From contig JAKJXP020000134.1 of the NCBI GenBank assembly GCA_022225965.2, positions 37,325 to 101,324 of the forward strand: 64,000 nt of DNA. The letters run 5' to 3'. This document shows, one piece after another, positions 1 to 11,869 of the stretch (positions are counted from its first letter, which is position 1; every line of letters starts with the position of its first letter). Under the pieces are notes generated by a model. That model made no database searches, was not told the origin of the DNA, and was given only the letters and a program-made list of their open reading frames with translations. Source of the stretch: Diatrype stigma. Taxonomy: Eukaryota > Ascomycota > Sordariomycetes > Xylariales > Diatrypaceae. A program made the position numbers and the translations under genes.

Positions 1-1099
1 AACGAAGCCCTTCTGCCTCGCGCGGACTGAGACTCTCAGACAGGCATCGTCCGATTCTGCTCAGTGGTGATACCGAATTCTGAAGCAGCGCCCCTCCCTG
101 ATTGGCCGAGCTGGACGAGCAGCGCCCAGCCATCGAGCGGCACGACAGGGATCCCCTGGGCGGCTGTGCTGGACGAAGCCCGGACACGGCGCGCTGAATG
201 GCCCGTGCCAGGAGGGAACAACCCTGCCAAACCCTGGGCCACCCGCCGCCAGCGCCAGATTTCTTCCCCTACACGCCGCTGAAACGAGAAGCGTCAGGGG
301 CTGTCACATCATGGCGCATCATGGCGCATTCATGGCACGCTCGCCCGCCCTGGGAATTTGGCATTTGCGATGCGAGAGCGCCGCTGCGACGTTCGAGACC
401 GCCTCCAGTTCGCCAGTTGGTGGGGCGTAGCTCTTTCATGGGCATGAGATTTCCCCCCCTGTGCGTTTCTGCCAGTCAGACCATCAGCCAGCCTGCTCGG
501 CCAACTCCCTCGTAGTTAGCTGGTCCTCCCGAGCGAGCCCTTAGACAGATAGATACTTCGTATTGTACCGTCGAGCGGTCGACCGTTGTAACTAATAGCA
601 CAGCAGCAAGAAAACGACCTTGGTTTTGTTTGAAGGGCCAGGCGCCTACGACGTTATTCTATTCTTCCTTGCTGTTATGCATTATTGACACTAATCCCTT
701 TTCTTTCTTTCTTCTCTCTCCGACTTCGTTTCTTCTAATTTTTTCTTGTTCGTACCGATTTGCTCCCCCCTCAGGCCTTCCCGTCGAGGAGAGGATATTG
801 CATATCCAAGTCGATCGATTCGACGTACGTTCTTTTTTTAATAGGTCGCGGCCTTTTTTCGTTATATTCTTTTTCACGCGCCGTATCTCCTTCCACCGCT
901 TCGATAGCGACTGTAATTCAACCAAGACGCTGGCCGTCCGTTTTCGATTCCTACGAATTTCCGATTTGTTGAGAAATAGGGGGAGAAGAAGACAGAACAG
1001 GTTGGAGGAGAAAGAAGAAAAACAAGACATCGGATCGCCTCTCTTAATATTGCTGGAAACTGAACGGCCTCGGAAACGAAAATAAGATTCAAGGACAAG
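1..1099. other. Intergenic region and tetraspanin leader
   Basis: No convincing gene is seen. Open frames here lack family features and lie in several overlapping frames. From about 650 to 880 the + strand is markedly pyrimidine-rich (runs of TTTC and CTTT), as is common in core promoters and leaders of filamentous fungi, and it directly precedes the tetraspanin gene. A short direct repeat (ATCATGGCGC-like) lies near 308-335. Confidence 0.5.
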
Positions 1100-1929
1100 A
1101 TGGTGAACAAAGTGTTGGCAGCGTTCTTGGTGATGGATGGGCTGTTCGTGTCCATGGGTGCGATTATGCTGGGGTTCTGCATCATCGTGCGGCAGACGGC
1201 CTTCGACGTGCCCACGGATGGGCGGGAAGCTGCTCGGGACCTCCTATACCGGACGTTCCCTTTCAATGGTAAAGAAGACCCCCGCCCCCTGCTTTTAGTC
1301 TGTACGGAAGGCTCCCGAACAAGTTGCTGATCAACCTGGATGGATAGCTGGTATCGCAAATGCCATCTTCACGTTCATTGCCTTTCTGATAACCCTCCCG
1401 GGATTAGCGACCGGTAGCCGGACCTGGATCAAGGTGGCCGGGTATCTGGTCGTCGTCGACATCATCTTCACCATGGCGATCGGTCTGGATCTGTGGATGG
1501 TGACCCTGAAGATGCGGGATAACTTCGGGGCTATCTGGAATGCGCAGGACGGCACTGTCCAAGAGCTCATGCAAACCGCGGTAAGTAGTGGTAGTAGGGA
1601 TACTAGTTCGGCGCGCCACGTTTTCACAACCAGTCTGCTGACCCTTTCCCCAGTTCAACTGCTGCGGCTACTTCAACAGCACCTCGCCCGCCTTCATCAC
1701 CGATGCGACGTGTCCGAGCCCGGCGGCGGCGGCCCTCCAGCAGGGCTGCGTCACGCCGGTCAGCTCTTTCGGAAACACCTTCGTCGACAACATCTTCACT
1801 GCCGTCTTCGGCATGGTCGGTATCCAAGTGTTGCTGATCATGGCCATGACCGCCCTTCTGAAGGACCGAAAGGAGCGCGAGCGGTATCGGTTCATCGACG
1901 AAAAGCGAGGTGTCAGAGGTTCCTTTTAA
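1100..1929 (+). CDS. PLS1: Fungal tetraspanin, PLS1 family
   Basis: Four-pass membrane protein of 225 aa from three exons: 1100-1268, 1348-1580 and 1654-1929. Both introns (79 and 73 nt) are GT-AG, and the first has a CTGAT-type branch site. Membrane segments lie near residues 5-27, 60-78, 86-110 and 182-203. The large extracellular loop carries the tetraspanin Cys-Cys-Gly motif at 137-139, further cysteines at 154 and 166, and an N-glycosylation sequon at Asn142. The C-terminal tail is short and charged (KDRKERERYR). Length, CCG spacing and tail fit the PLS1 family. In plant-pathogenic ascomycetes this family is needed for appressorium penetration-peg formation, and in others for ascospore germination, probably by organising NADPH oxidase Nox2 at the plasma membrane. 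The start is the only ATG giving a complete first membrane segment. Confidence 0.93.
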
Positions 1930-4900
1930 GGACCCCGTGTGACCCCCTGCCGACCGCCCTCTTCTTCGTCTGCCCGTCCACAATCTTGATGCAGTTCACG
2001 AGCGATGCCCGATTATTTGACCAAGGCCCGATATCCAAGCTATCATCCTCGGGCCGCCTACGAACGGATTAAGAAGTGAAGATGCGGGCGTTGGATGCGC
2101 GAACGAGGTCCGAGGAATATCGAATCACGGGCTGGAATAGTCTTTGGACGACAAGCCTCTCTTCAGTTGTGACCCAGCGGCGCTGGGAGACCACACACAA
2201 GCCGAGCACTGCTGATTGCAGAGCAACTTCCGCTTTACGCGTCATGCTGTCTAATTGATTCACTGTATATCCTCTTCCAGATAGATACTCGACATAAAAC
2301 CTAAAACCTCCGTCCAAATCTATGATCCTCGCGTGAGATTGGAGGGGCTTCGGTGTCATGTAATAGATTTAATTGCCGTCGTATCTTGCAGAGAGCGTTA
2401 CCCGGCTTCAGACCATGTGTTGAAACAGGGGGGAACATCGTCACTGCGACGGGGATGGCAGCCGACACATCTCAACTTGATACATCCAAGTTTCACGTGT
2501 GCAGCACGAAGTGTTTGTATTACGGCTTAGTAGCATTGAGCGGCAATATATACTGTTAAACTATATAATAACGATGTGGTGGATGAAGGCATCGGGGTTG
2601 TGAGGTGTTCTACGGCTTCCAACCTCACTAACATGTCAATGTAGTATCACATGGATTCGTGCTGACAATATGTAAATGCCTTTCACTATAAGCATTGACA
2701 GGTAGCCATGGTGCTGAGAAGTCGCTGAGTGTATTGATCGTATCTCTGAGTACTAGAAACGCTGGTTTGACCACTCCAGACGAACATCCTAGATGTAGTA
2801 TTGAAGTATATACAGGTTAAAAACCACCACCCTTTCACGCGTCCCACTACCTTGATCCTTCGCTTACAAAAGCACCAAGGTTGGCGAGACGGGCGAAGAG
2901 TGAGGAAAACACCTTATGACAAAAGAGCAATTAGGGAGCCAAAGGGAGGCTCAAGAAGAGAGTTTGAGAAAATCTCCAAACCTAATCCTCTTTTTAATTC
3001 GTCTTCATCTCTCTGACCCAACATAGGTGTGCGAGCATACTCGCGGGTAACTGCGACAATCTGATATGCTCCCCGAGGCATACTACATCCCTAATGTCGG
3101 GCCAGTTTGTTGAGAATAGTAACGGTATAATGATGGGCTGGTGTCAGAGCGGACCAGCCCGGCTCTCCCGAGCAGCAGTATCGCAGCACCGAGGTGATTC
3201 GTGTACCTGAAACTACGGGGGAGTAGCGACGATGAGGATTACCACTCTAAGGAGAGCAACAATAAGGTTGTCGAAAGTGGCCATCATCGTCAAGGTAGAA
3301 TATACCATCCTCCCAATCCCTCTGCCTACTTCAGCAGCCCAATCGAATCGCATCGCATCAACAGCATCGGCGGCAAGACACGCCAGACATCTCGGAGAGA
3401 CGGACATCGATCGAAGGCGGCGGCTAAGCAGTATTTCCGCGCGAGTCGGAATTCGAAATTCGGTTCGGGTCTGTCGTTCACAAGGCGGAGAAAGAGAAAC
3501 AAGCGTTCGACAGCGAAAGAACAACAAGAAACCCCCCCTCCCCCCTCTCCTTTCCGCCCTATTTACTCGATTCCGAGAGACAACAAGAGGCGCCTGCGAT
3601 CAGAAGAGCAAACAAGGCTCAAGAAGAGGAGGAAGAAGAAAGTCTTGGTTTCGTGGAACACGTTCTTCTTTTCTCAACACCCCTCCACGACTTGACGCAA
3701 CGAACGGCAAAAAAACAAAAACGACTGTCGACGGATCATGTCGTCGGCCAGCTAGTATAACACCCTCGAGAGCCACGTCTCGATCGGAGGAGACGAATCG
3801 CACGCGCGGAGTCGGGTCGCGTAAACGAGGGCCGGAAGCCAGCGGAAGGTAAAGGAGGTCGGGGTCTGTTTCCGGCGAGCAGCAACGTCGCCGTTCGTCG
3901 TCACATCGGCATCGAAAACGTCACTCTTGGAAATCCAGAGGTCGTCGGTTCGACAAACAACAACATGAAAACGGGTAGCGATGGCCGCGTCGGCCCGAAA
4001 CAAAAATAAAAAGACGCACGGGAACGGAACAAATGAATTTGTTCGTTCACATAAATGCGTCGATATGGAAATCTGGTAACCGTTGAATTTCCACCAAAAC
4101 GGGACGCTCGAGCCTATCAAAGAAATCGCATGAAGAGGACCCGCGTCACACACACAATAAAGGGGGAGCGGGTCGAACTCGAAATTCATCCGGCGTGGCG
4201 CGATGGTTCGCTTTGCCAACAAGCACGGAGCCAAGGACCGCGTGCCCGGCCTCTATCTCCCGGATTTATGGTTGGGCGGGCGGAGATGGGAAGAGACGGG
4301 GTGGACGGCCGGCTGCGGAGGCGAACGTGAGAAGAGGAAAGGGAAAGGGGGAGGGAGCAGAGATGGATCGGGGGCGTGTGGCTGGGATTATATACCTAAC
4401 CTACGTATGTAATAGGCCACCATTAGCCTACTACTGCCTACCTTACCTACTACCTACTATTGACCTACATAACTAAGCCAAGTATGTTAACACGCGATGT
4501 GCGTGTGATAGGGCACATCTAATTAACTAATGGCTGTGGCGCCACGCCCTACGTGTAGGCAGGTGTGTGGTCGTGGTGGTGTAGGTAGGTAGTATAGCCC
4601 GGGGCTCGGATCGCGGCTGCTGCTTGGGTACGTCAGAGCAGGGGGCTAAAACAAGATTTCTGGAGGTTTTTACGAGACCCGTTGTTGCAGAGCAGAGCCG
4701 GGGGGTCTCGTGTGATATACTCCCGGTGTATTATAGGTGTATACCTAGTTACCTAAGTATGCATGACTAAGGTCAACGGCCTAGAGTCACCTAAGCTCAT
4801 AAGCAGCTAGGTTATTGTGTCTTGTGCGATATACTACCTAATAGGTAATCAAGGCGAGTCAAGCAGGCCGACCACTATCTATATCTATATGCTTCTACAT

Positions 4901-5957
4901 AGTATAATGTGGAGGTAAGGTATGTTAGAGCTCTGGGTTCAGGGGGGCTGAATCTGCTCTAAGCCGCCTAGTTCCAATCAATATAAAACGGTGCTATAGA
5001 ATGCGAAAAATATCTTCTACATACATACGTCATGGCAAATCGTGTGGTTGTGCTGTGGCTGCCACACACACTCCGATCCGACTCTCGATACCCAGGAACT
5101 ACCTAGTAGAAATTGTAAGCAATCCCCGGAGCTTTTGCGCCGGACTCGAACACCATCCAATGCCAAGGGATGCCTTATTTGACACACGGAAGCACCTGTC
5201 TTACAATGTCGCTAGGTCGGATATGTACCTACTGTCAGTGTACATACACACAGAGACTTTCCATACCTGATCTACCGTTACGGAGTGAAAGAGGCTATTC
5301 GTCTAATTAGGTCGTACTCGGACGTGTTGGTCACGCTGCCGATACGAAGAAAAGCAAAGGAGAATCATACATGTGTGTACTCCTGTATGTAACCCGGAAG
5401 GATACCTATAACTACAGTATACTGTAACCACCTCACCTGGTAGGTATTGAAGGATGAAGGAAATGATGCTTCGAGGCCCCTCCCCTTCAAGGCTGCTGAA
5501 GGCTGGTTCTAGATCGTCGAGCCGTTAAACTAGCAGCAGTGTGGGTCTTCCCGACAAACCATGGCCATGACGTCAAGCCGCTGGAACGACGTCTCGCAGA
5601 TCACGCCTATAGGCATGCAATCGTTCTACCCGCTGGCATGCACGTCACGACTTGGGGAGATTTTCCTACCTACAGGAAGGTGGCAGGGTAGCTGACAGAA
5701 ACCTAATCTATCTAGCGTGTATGTAGGTATCTTTTGTGTCTTTTTTCGAAGTACCTATTCCATGTATCGTATTGTTCAGCTGCACGCATCGGGAACCAAT
5801 TTAGGTCCTGGCTTTCTAGGTTTTCCGGTATGGGCAGCAGCTGACCGGGATACCTGCGTCCAGTCTATACCAGCAGGTATACCAGCAGGTACCTCCTCAG
5901 GCTACAGGAAGGGAGCAGATCTAGGGTCTTTTGCCAAAAATCGGAAGTCCCTTTCCC

Positions 5958-6035
5958 ATTGGGATTGGGATTGGGATTGGGATTGGGATTGGGATTGGGA
6001 TTGGGATTGGAATTGGCATTGGCATTGGCATTGGC
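5958..6035 (+). repeat. Hexanucleotide array (ATTGGG)n with variant units
   Basis: Thirteen tandem hexamers in perfect register: eight ATTGGG, one ATTGGA, then four ATTGGC. The variant units cluster at the right end, so point changes have been copied by slippage. One further ATTGG copy lies outside the array near 6065. The array is intergenic. No coding role is supported, although two frames across it stay open because the unit is a multiple of three. Confidence 0.95.
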
Positions 6036-6481
6036 ATACATCCACTGCAGGTGGCATCCGTCGGCATTGGAATCCAGATCCTTGCCCTTGCCACTCCTGA
6101 GCGCTGGGCTATGACCTAACTCATGTATGTAATTGATGTAGCTTTTCCTGTACGTATCGAGCGTATTGTGGCTCCTGCCTGCAGCGTTTCTCCCCCCTGG
6201 GCGCCTCCTGGGTGCTGCTGGATGCGTTCACACTACGTCAGAATTCGTTCTTTTGGCCTAGGGAGAGAAGAGAATCCAAAGCAATCTCCCCTCGGCATCT
6301 TGATTTTTTCTGTCTTTTCGAGCGTCACCTGGCCAATGGAGACACACCCTCCCCTCTCCCTGATATCATCAAGTCTAGATTAGTTCAGAAACCCTATCAC
6401 TTGCTACCAGCCTATCAGCCTATCAGCCTATGCGCGCGTGTTTGTCTCGTTCCCGCCCTGCCCTGCATTGGAATTTTTACG

Positions 6482-6487
6482 TATAAA
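6482..6487 (+). promoter_or_regulatory. Candidate TATA box of the 70-aa protein gene
   Basis: TATAAA lies 376 bases upstream of the ATG at 6863. It would place transcription starts near 6515-6560. A leader starting there could carry an overlapping upstream frame that begins at 6523. Assigned from sequence and position only. Confidence 0.35.
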
Positions 6488-6862
6488 GATCCCTTAGACC
6501 CCCCTCCGTAGATGTGGCTTGAATGTCGTCCAGTCATCATCAGCTACCAGACACAACAACAGACACTCGCCGCCGCTTTGTTATCCTCCTAGAAGGAAAA
6601 CCGCACGCTTCCAAACCACCACCTACATCATTGCCTAAGCAACCCAAGCACCCCAAGCAGCCTAGTCCACCTAAGGAACCTAAGCAACCAAAATCTGTAC
6701 ACTTTCCACAACCACGACCTGCTTCTTCTTCACCACCCGAGGCCCCAATCAACAACAAGACCAAGCACAGAAAGCGCCCTCATCTCAAGCACAAGAGCAA
6801 GAGAAGAGCCTCTGTCGACACATCCACCACCAAAGAACACCAGCACATAACCGCATTCAAAG

Positions 6863-7229
6863 ATGGGTGCCGTAATCTCTTGCGTAAGTTTTCCATCCCT
6901 CTCTCTCCCTCGCTTTCTCCATTCCCGCCAAGCTGCCTCTGCTTGTGGTACCCACCATCCTCTGCCACCACCACCATACGTACACAGTAGCACACGGCAT
7001 CAAATGAATTCCGCAAGCTAACAAACATAATCAACAGATCGCAGACGCCTTCCGCGCCGTCGGACGCGCCATCATGGCCGTGATTAGCGGCATTGGAGGC
7101 ATCATCACCGCCATCGTCAACGGCATCGTGTCCTTCTGCGGCATCATCATCTCCTTCCTCACGTGCGGCTACTGCGGCCGACGCGGCGGCGGTACCCGGC
7201 GCTCCCACGGCACGACAAGTAGGGTTTAG
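6863..7229 (+). CDS. Conserved-type small membrane-associated protein, 70 aa
   Basis: Two exons, 6863-6883 and 7038-7229, flank a 154-nt GTAAGT...CAG intron and encode 70 aa. The protein starts Met-Gly-Ala-Val-Ile-Ser-Cys, with Gly2 and Cys7 placed as in N-myristoylated and palmitoylated proteins. A long glycine/isoleucine-rich hydrophobic stretch (about residues 8-48) follows, then a Cys-Gly-Tyr-Cys-Gly motif and a basic tail rich in Arg and Gly. This looks like a widespread small hydrophobic protein of Pezizomycotina whose function I do not know. Membrane anchoring is inferred from composition. The first exon is only seven codons, so single-exon gene finders would miss it. A 155-codon frame from 6523 overlaps the start in another frame and is treated as leader, not a gene. 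Confidence 0.75.
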
Positions 7230-7759
7230 AGCGTCGTGGGTTTGACCTGACCGACTTGGATGGGACAAAAACCAACCAACACCAACCGACCAGAGCGAGA
7301 GAGGCTGGGAGAGAGAGAGAGAGATGGAGGAAAGGAAAGGAGGAGAGGAGAGATAGATACCCTGAGGGAAAGTGAAGTGAGCTGTTTTGTGGCTTGACTT
7401 GCTCTTTGATTTCGACGATGATTGCGAGAGGAGGCGACGAGGAAAGGAAAAGGGAGGGGCGTGGTGTTTCACTTACGAGGGAAGCACTATGATGATGGAA
7501 CGAGATCACGATACCCTCTCAAACGATTGCAATAGGTTAATTTCCTTGCCCGTAGCTTAATGCCAAAATAAAAATAACTCTTAATCAACGCCCTAACTAC
7601 CACTGCCCGCGTTAACTGTCATGACTACCACGACGCCTACTTTTGATACATCTCCTTCGCCTTTGCAATTATCCCAAATGAATGTTATTACTAGCGTGAC
7701 GTAGCATACCTTAACTGTTCGCTCTAGGAATATAGAAAGGGAGATGCAATTCAATTCAA
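7230..7759. other. Convergent intergenic spacer
   Basis: Downstream region shared by the 70-aa gene (+) and XPF (-). It contains a GAGA-rich tract near 7308-7360. No gene is seen. Confidence 0.5.
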
Positions 7760-10747
7760 TCAGTCATCTCCCATGTCAATCAGATTCCGATTAAAGAACC
7801 CATAGATACGCCGCGCCGCCTCCCTCCCCACGAGCGGCTCCAGCTCGGCGGCCGTCATGTTGGCCACGTCGCGGACGCTCTCGGCCTCGAGCGTCAGGGT
7901 CTTGAGGTTCTGGGGCGTGACGCCGGGCACGACGCCCAGCATCTCGTGGGGCTCGAGGTTGAAGGCCTGCTGATTGTCGCCGCCCGCGGCGGCGGCAGCG
8001 CGCGGGTCGAGCCCGGCCCGCACGGCCGCCACGGGATCGGGCTCGTCCTGCTGCGTCTTCAGGGCCTCGAAGATCTCGGCCGTCTGGTGCGGGTCGGAGC
8101 TCCAGACGACGCGGAGGCGGGGGAAGGCGAGGGTGAGCAGCACGATCTTGGACTGCAGATCCCCCGCACCGCCGCTGCCGCCACCGCTGTCGTCCGCGCC
8201 GGGTTTCTTCAGGCTCCGCGCGGCGCCCGACAGGTCGGCGAACGGCTCGAGCGTGAAGGACTTGCCGGCGTCGAACTCGATGAGCAGGACGGCGTCGCGG
8301 TAGTGCTGGAACATGGACTCGGCCTGGGAGTAGAGGCGGCCGTCCTTGAAGGAGGAGATGAGGTCGGACACGGACTTGCGCTCGACGCAGATCTGCGGCG
8401 ACAGGATGTAGTCGCCCACCGTCAGCATGCAGGGGACCACGACGATGCCCCGCGCGTGCAGCAGCGACGGCAGCGACGACCGGAACTCGCGCACGTCGAC
8501 CACGACGCGCGGCGGCTGGGCCGTGGCCGCGAGCCGCCCACCGCCCGCGATGCGCGTGTTGACCGTGCGGAGGAAGGCGTTCTGCGGGTCTTCGGCGCTG
8601 GTGCCGGTCGTGGCGTCGTGGTCGTCGGTGGTCATGACGATGGACATGCTGGCGCGCTCCTTGATGAGGCGCGTGAAGGCGTCCTTCTCGCGCCGCACCG
8701 ACGCTAGATACCGCTGCTCCTCGACGGAACCGCCGTAGAACAGGAAGTAGACGCGCACGTTGCGATCGTTGTGCGACGACCGGTATACCTCGACGCGGCG
8801 GATGAAGGATGCGTCCGGCTCGTACATGACGATGTACCGGGGGCGGACCTCCTCGAGCACGTGCTCGTCCTGATCGCCCTCGTACGCGTGCACCACCACT
8901 AGGTCCTGCATCTCGTACAGCTCGAAGTAGTCCTCCATGTCCTCGAGCGGGTCGGCGACGATGTCTGGCTTCTGGTTGGCCTCCTCTGCAGTGATCTCCA
9001 CCTCGGCCATTAGGTCCGCCACCTCGGACGGCTTCTCGAAGTACTGCACGAGGCTCCCGTTGGCTGCCCTCCCGGAGCCCGCCCCGGCGGCGGCGGCACT
9101 GCCTCCTCGCACCCGACGTCGCTTGTTCGCTGGGGCTCTCCCCTTGTAGTGACCCTGAGCTAGCCGGGGGTCTACTGCGCCCTCGAGGGCCTTCTGGTTC
9201 TCGGAGAAGAGCGCGGTACTTATCTGCGCAAATTCTCTTTTCCAGTTCAAGTACCCCCGGAGACTTTTTCGCATCATGAATGCGCCAGACGGCTTGTGTC
9301 CTCTCTTCTTCTCTGGTTTGGCGTCGGGTTCAGTCTCTTGTGGTTGGACATGCATACTTTTCAGATAGTCTCGGAGCTGTCGGCACGTAGTCGTATCGGA
9401 ACACATGATCAGGATAGTCCCATTCGAGTCGTCCCGCATGGGAGGGTCGAAGTATAGATCTCTGTCGATCTCCTCTAGTATCTCTGCGAGAACAGCCCAT
9501 TTGGGCTGCTCCTCCAGCACCGGGCGCAGCGATTCGATCGTCGACTTCTCCGTAGCCTTGGCCTTGCTCGCATACACCCTCTGCTTGGCCGTGTTGAAGA
9601 TGGTATGTGCGGCATCGAGAAAAAGCCAGGGTGACTGACTTTGTCTCGTAGAACCAGGTTGCGGGGAATGGGCTGCGTGAATTGTGTCCAAGTGCTGGAG
9701 GAATGATACCGCATCATAGGTCACTAGAGAATGTAGCATGCCACGAAGCACCGTTAGATCGTTCACGATCTGCTTAGTCTTCCAGCTGACCCTGTGCCAA
9801 TTTGGATCTAATTGTCGCCTTACCATGATGTCGAAATTCTTGAGCAGAGCACTGTCCAGATTCCAGTCATCCATTTCAAGACCGGTATTACCCTTCTTGA
9901 GCTCATGGATGCTGACTTCGACACACTCCATGATGGCTGTCTGTATCTCCTTCATCGCATCTGTCATGGGAACCTCGAGCTCGATCACCTCAGCCTTTTT
10001 CTTGCCTTCTAGAGAGCTGGCAACTGTCACGTGAAAGCGCGGCCAGAGCGACGCTTTCCGCAAAAACATGTTCCGCATCATGGTGGCTAGCGGGGAGAAG
10101 CCGATGGTGAAAGGATCCGGGTTGTCCGAGAAGGCCTTCAAGAAGCCGACCTTGTTCTTCTGCCGATATATCCGAAGGATGAAAGCCTCGAGGGAAGTTG
10201 CTACAACTTTGTCCGCGTGCAAGAGGATGACGCCGGTGATTTTCTCAGGGTTGAGAAGGCTTGTCAGGAGGTCAACGACCAATATACGAGACGTGATGCT
10301 GTATATGCCGCCCTGGGCATACATCTTCTCCCTGGCGCCGACGCTGGTGAAGTCGGTATTCACGACGGTCAGGCCTCTCGCCCGCGGCGTATTGCTGATG
10401 GCGGCATGCTCGGCTAGGGCCTCTCCGATCCAGGCATTTTCCCTCTCTTCGGCCCCGACGACGATGATCAGGTTGTTTCCGGCGGCGTCGTAGCTATGCA
10501 GGAGGTTGGTGACCAAGCGCATAAGGCCGAGGCCTTTGGCGATGACGACGAGCTCATCTTCGGCGCGGAGTTCCTGGAATAGGTGCTGCTGGTATTCCTG
10601 TGATTGCTGTTAAGACTAACCTATTATACCCATCGTATAGTACTAGACGTATAGTACTAGACGCATAGTATTGAATGGCAAAGGCGACATCAAGCTTACA
10701 AGAGGCAGCGAGAGCTTCACCGGTTGGGGCGCATTGTTTGCAGACAT
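7760..10747 (-). CDS. rad1: DNA repair endonuclease XPF/Rad1 (ERCC4 family)
   Basis: Catalytic subunit of the structure-specific 5'-flap endonuclease that works with ERCC1/Rad10 in nucleotide excision and interstrand-crosslink repair. Known as mus-38 in Neurospora. Three coding segments: exon 1 10747-10700 (16 codons), a 102-nt intron with donor GTAAGC, and one long exon 10597-7760, giving 961 aa. The N-terminus has the inactive helicase-like region of XPF. The nuclease domain carries Gly-Asp at about 744-745 and the Glu-Arg-Lys-Ser catalytic motif at about 755-758, followed by SVSDLI. Tandem helix-hairpin-helix sequence follows near the C-terminus (MLGVVPGVTPQN). The first exon was chosen because it supplies the SLPL|EYQQ join typical of the family, in phase. 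Low-complexity Ala/Gly/Arg segments near 480-500 are probably linker. Confidence 0.95.
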
Positions 10748-11561
10748 GCGGGGCACGTCTACTTCCCTACTAGACGTCCACTGGGCACGGTCAGGTAAGG
10801 TAGGGATCGCGGCGAGAATCAGGGGCACTTGGACATTTTCTTATGAGCTCTTTCTTATATATGACTCTAAGGTGGTCCGGGGGGGAAGAGTTGCAATGTC
10901 TGCAATGTCTGCAATGTGAGGCCTTGAAGGGACGGTTGTCGTTCCTGAGCTTCAAGGTTGCTTCGTTGTACTAATGCCGGCTACTTTTAGGCTTCCAGGG
11001 TGCTGAACGTACTTTAGGTAGGTACGCACTTAGGCATGGAGGTGCACCGTGTAAGCGAGCATAAAATCCGGGGTCGAGTCTGCAGGTGCGAATCATGAAG
11101 CTGTTCTGTTCAACTGCAGCTTCCACACCGGAGGCTGCCGCCACATTGACGCGAGATCACGGGGTCAACTTTAAATCCAAGCAAGCACTCGAGGTCTCCA
11201 ACCATGGACATCTGGAAGCCCGGCAGCTGCCCGGGCGCCCCTACTTCGGTTGGTGTATCTGTCGGTTGGTGTACCTATGTACCTCGCCGCCAACTCAATA
11301 CATACGTCATCGTCATACGCATCAAGCCTGCCTGGCATTGATACCACTTCTAGGTAACATGACCTCTGATGATTACCTATAGACTACACCTATAAAGACT
11401 TGACGGAGAACGACATCCACCTTCTAGACAATACTACCTTGAAAGTCATAAAATATCAATATCAATACAAAATTACCTAAGTCAACCCCGACTTCCTAAA
11501 ATTGGCACGAAACACATCTAGATCATAACACATCTAAGTCTCAACCAACCCATCCACCAAG
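10748..11561. other. Divergent promoter region
   Basis: Shared upstream region of XPF (-) and the 68-aa gene (+). It has a TGCAATGTC triplication near 10892-10917 and TAGGTAGGTA near 11015-11025. Short A/C-rich leader sequence precedes 11562. No gene is seen. Confidence 0.5.
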
Positions 11562-11869
11562 ATGACCCACCCTAGCGCTCAGGTATGCTCATATCATGTC
11601 TTCTAAAACAACATCATGTCGCTTCTAGAGTTGCATGTTGTACTTGTACATCAAAACGAGCGATAGCTAATATGGATAAACAGACCGGAAAGATCGACAA
11701 CGAGTTCAAGGCTCAGTCTGAACAAGAAGCGTCTCAGCCCCAGGGAGCGAAGCAGTTCGCCGCCGCTACTAAGGCCCACCCCGGCCCGGCTGTCCCCCAG
11801 AGCATGCCGGAGCAGGAGGGAACCAAGGAGGAGCGACAGGCCAAGGCCAAGGAGCTGAACAACAAATAG
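11562..11869 (+). CDS. Small hydrophilic, probably disordered protein, 68 aa
   Basis: Two exons, 11562-11582 and 11684-11869, encode 68 aa. The 101-nt intron has donor GTATGC, a GCTAAT branch site and acceptor CAG. The sequence is strongly hydrophilic, with no cysteine and few hydrophobic residues. It contains a Gly-Ala-Lys-Gln-Phe-Ala-Ala-Ala-Thr-Lys-Ala block and a Lys/Glu/Ala-rich C-terminus, and looks intrinsically disordered. Such short proteins recur in filamentous ascomycetes, but I know of no established function. A stress-protective (LEA-like) role is conceivable from composition only. Without the 21-nt first exon the frame would be read from an ATG inside the intron. Confidence 0.75.

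Larger units (their letters stand above)
1930..6862. other. Long intergenic region with dispersed simple motifs
   Basis: Nearly 5 kb with no supported gene. Open frames at 3201-3852 and 4195-4476 have low-complexity, Arg/Ser-rich translations and no recognisable domain. From 4380 to 5750 the DNA is studded with ACCTACCT and TAGGTA-type motifs. A hexanucleotide array sits at 5958-6035. The last 400 bases are the likely promoter and leader of the next gene. Confidence 0.5.

Noticed and set aside
630..1085. Overlapping frames on both strands (151 and 123 codons) before the tetraspanin gene
   Set aside because: Low-complexity pyrimidine-rich DNA; translations are Phe/Ser/Arg-rich with no domain, and the position is that of a leader.
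3201..3852. 206- and 164-codon + strand frames
   Set aside because: Arg/Ser-rich low-complexity translations in two overlapping phases, no domain, no matching splice structure.
3900..3990. GGTTCGAC as a tRNA B box
   Set aside because: Flanks do not form the T-arm or acceptor stem.
5717..6119. Frames with a GIGIGIG or WDWDWD repeat protein
   Set aside because: Created by the ATTGGG hexamer array, whose unit is a multiple of three and therefore stays open in several frames.
7946..8707. 253-codon + strand frame inside XPF
   Set aside because: Antisense shadow of a GC-rich coding exon.
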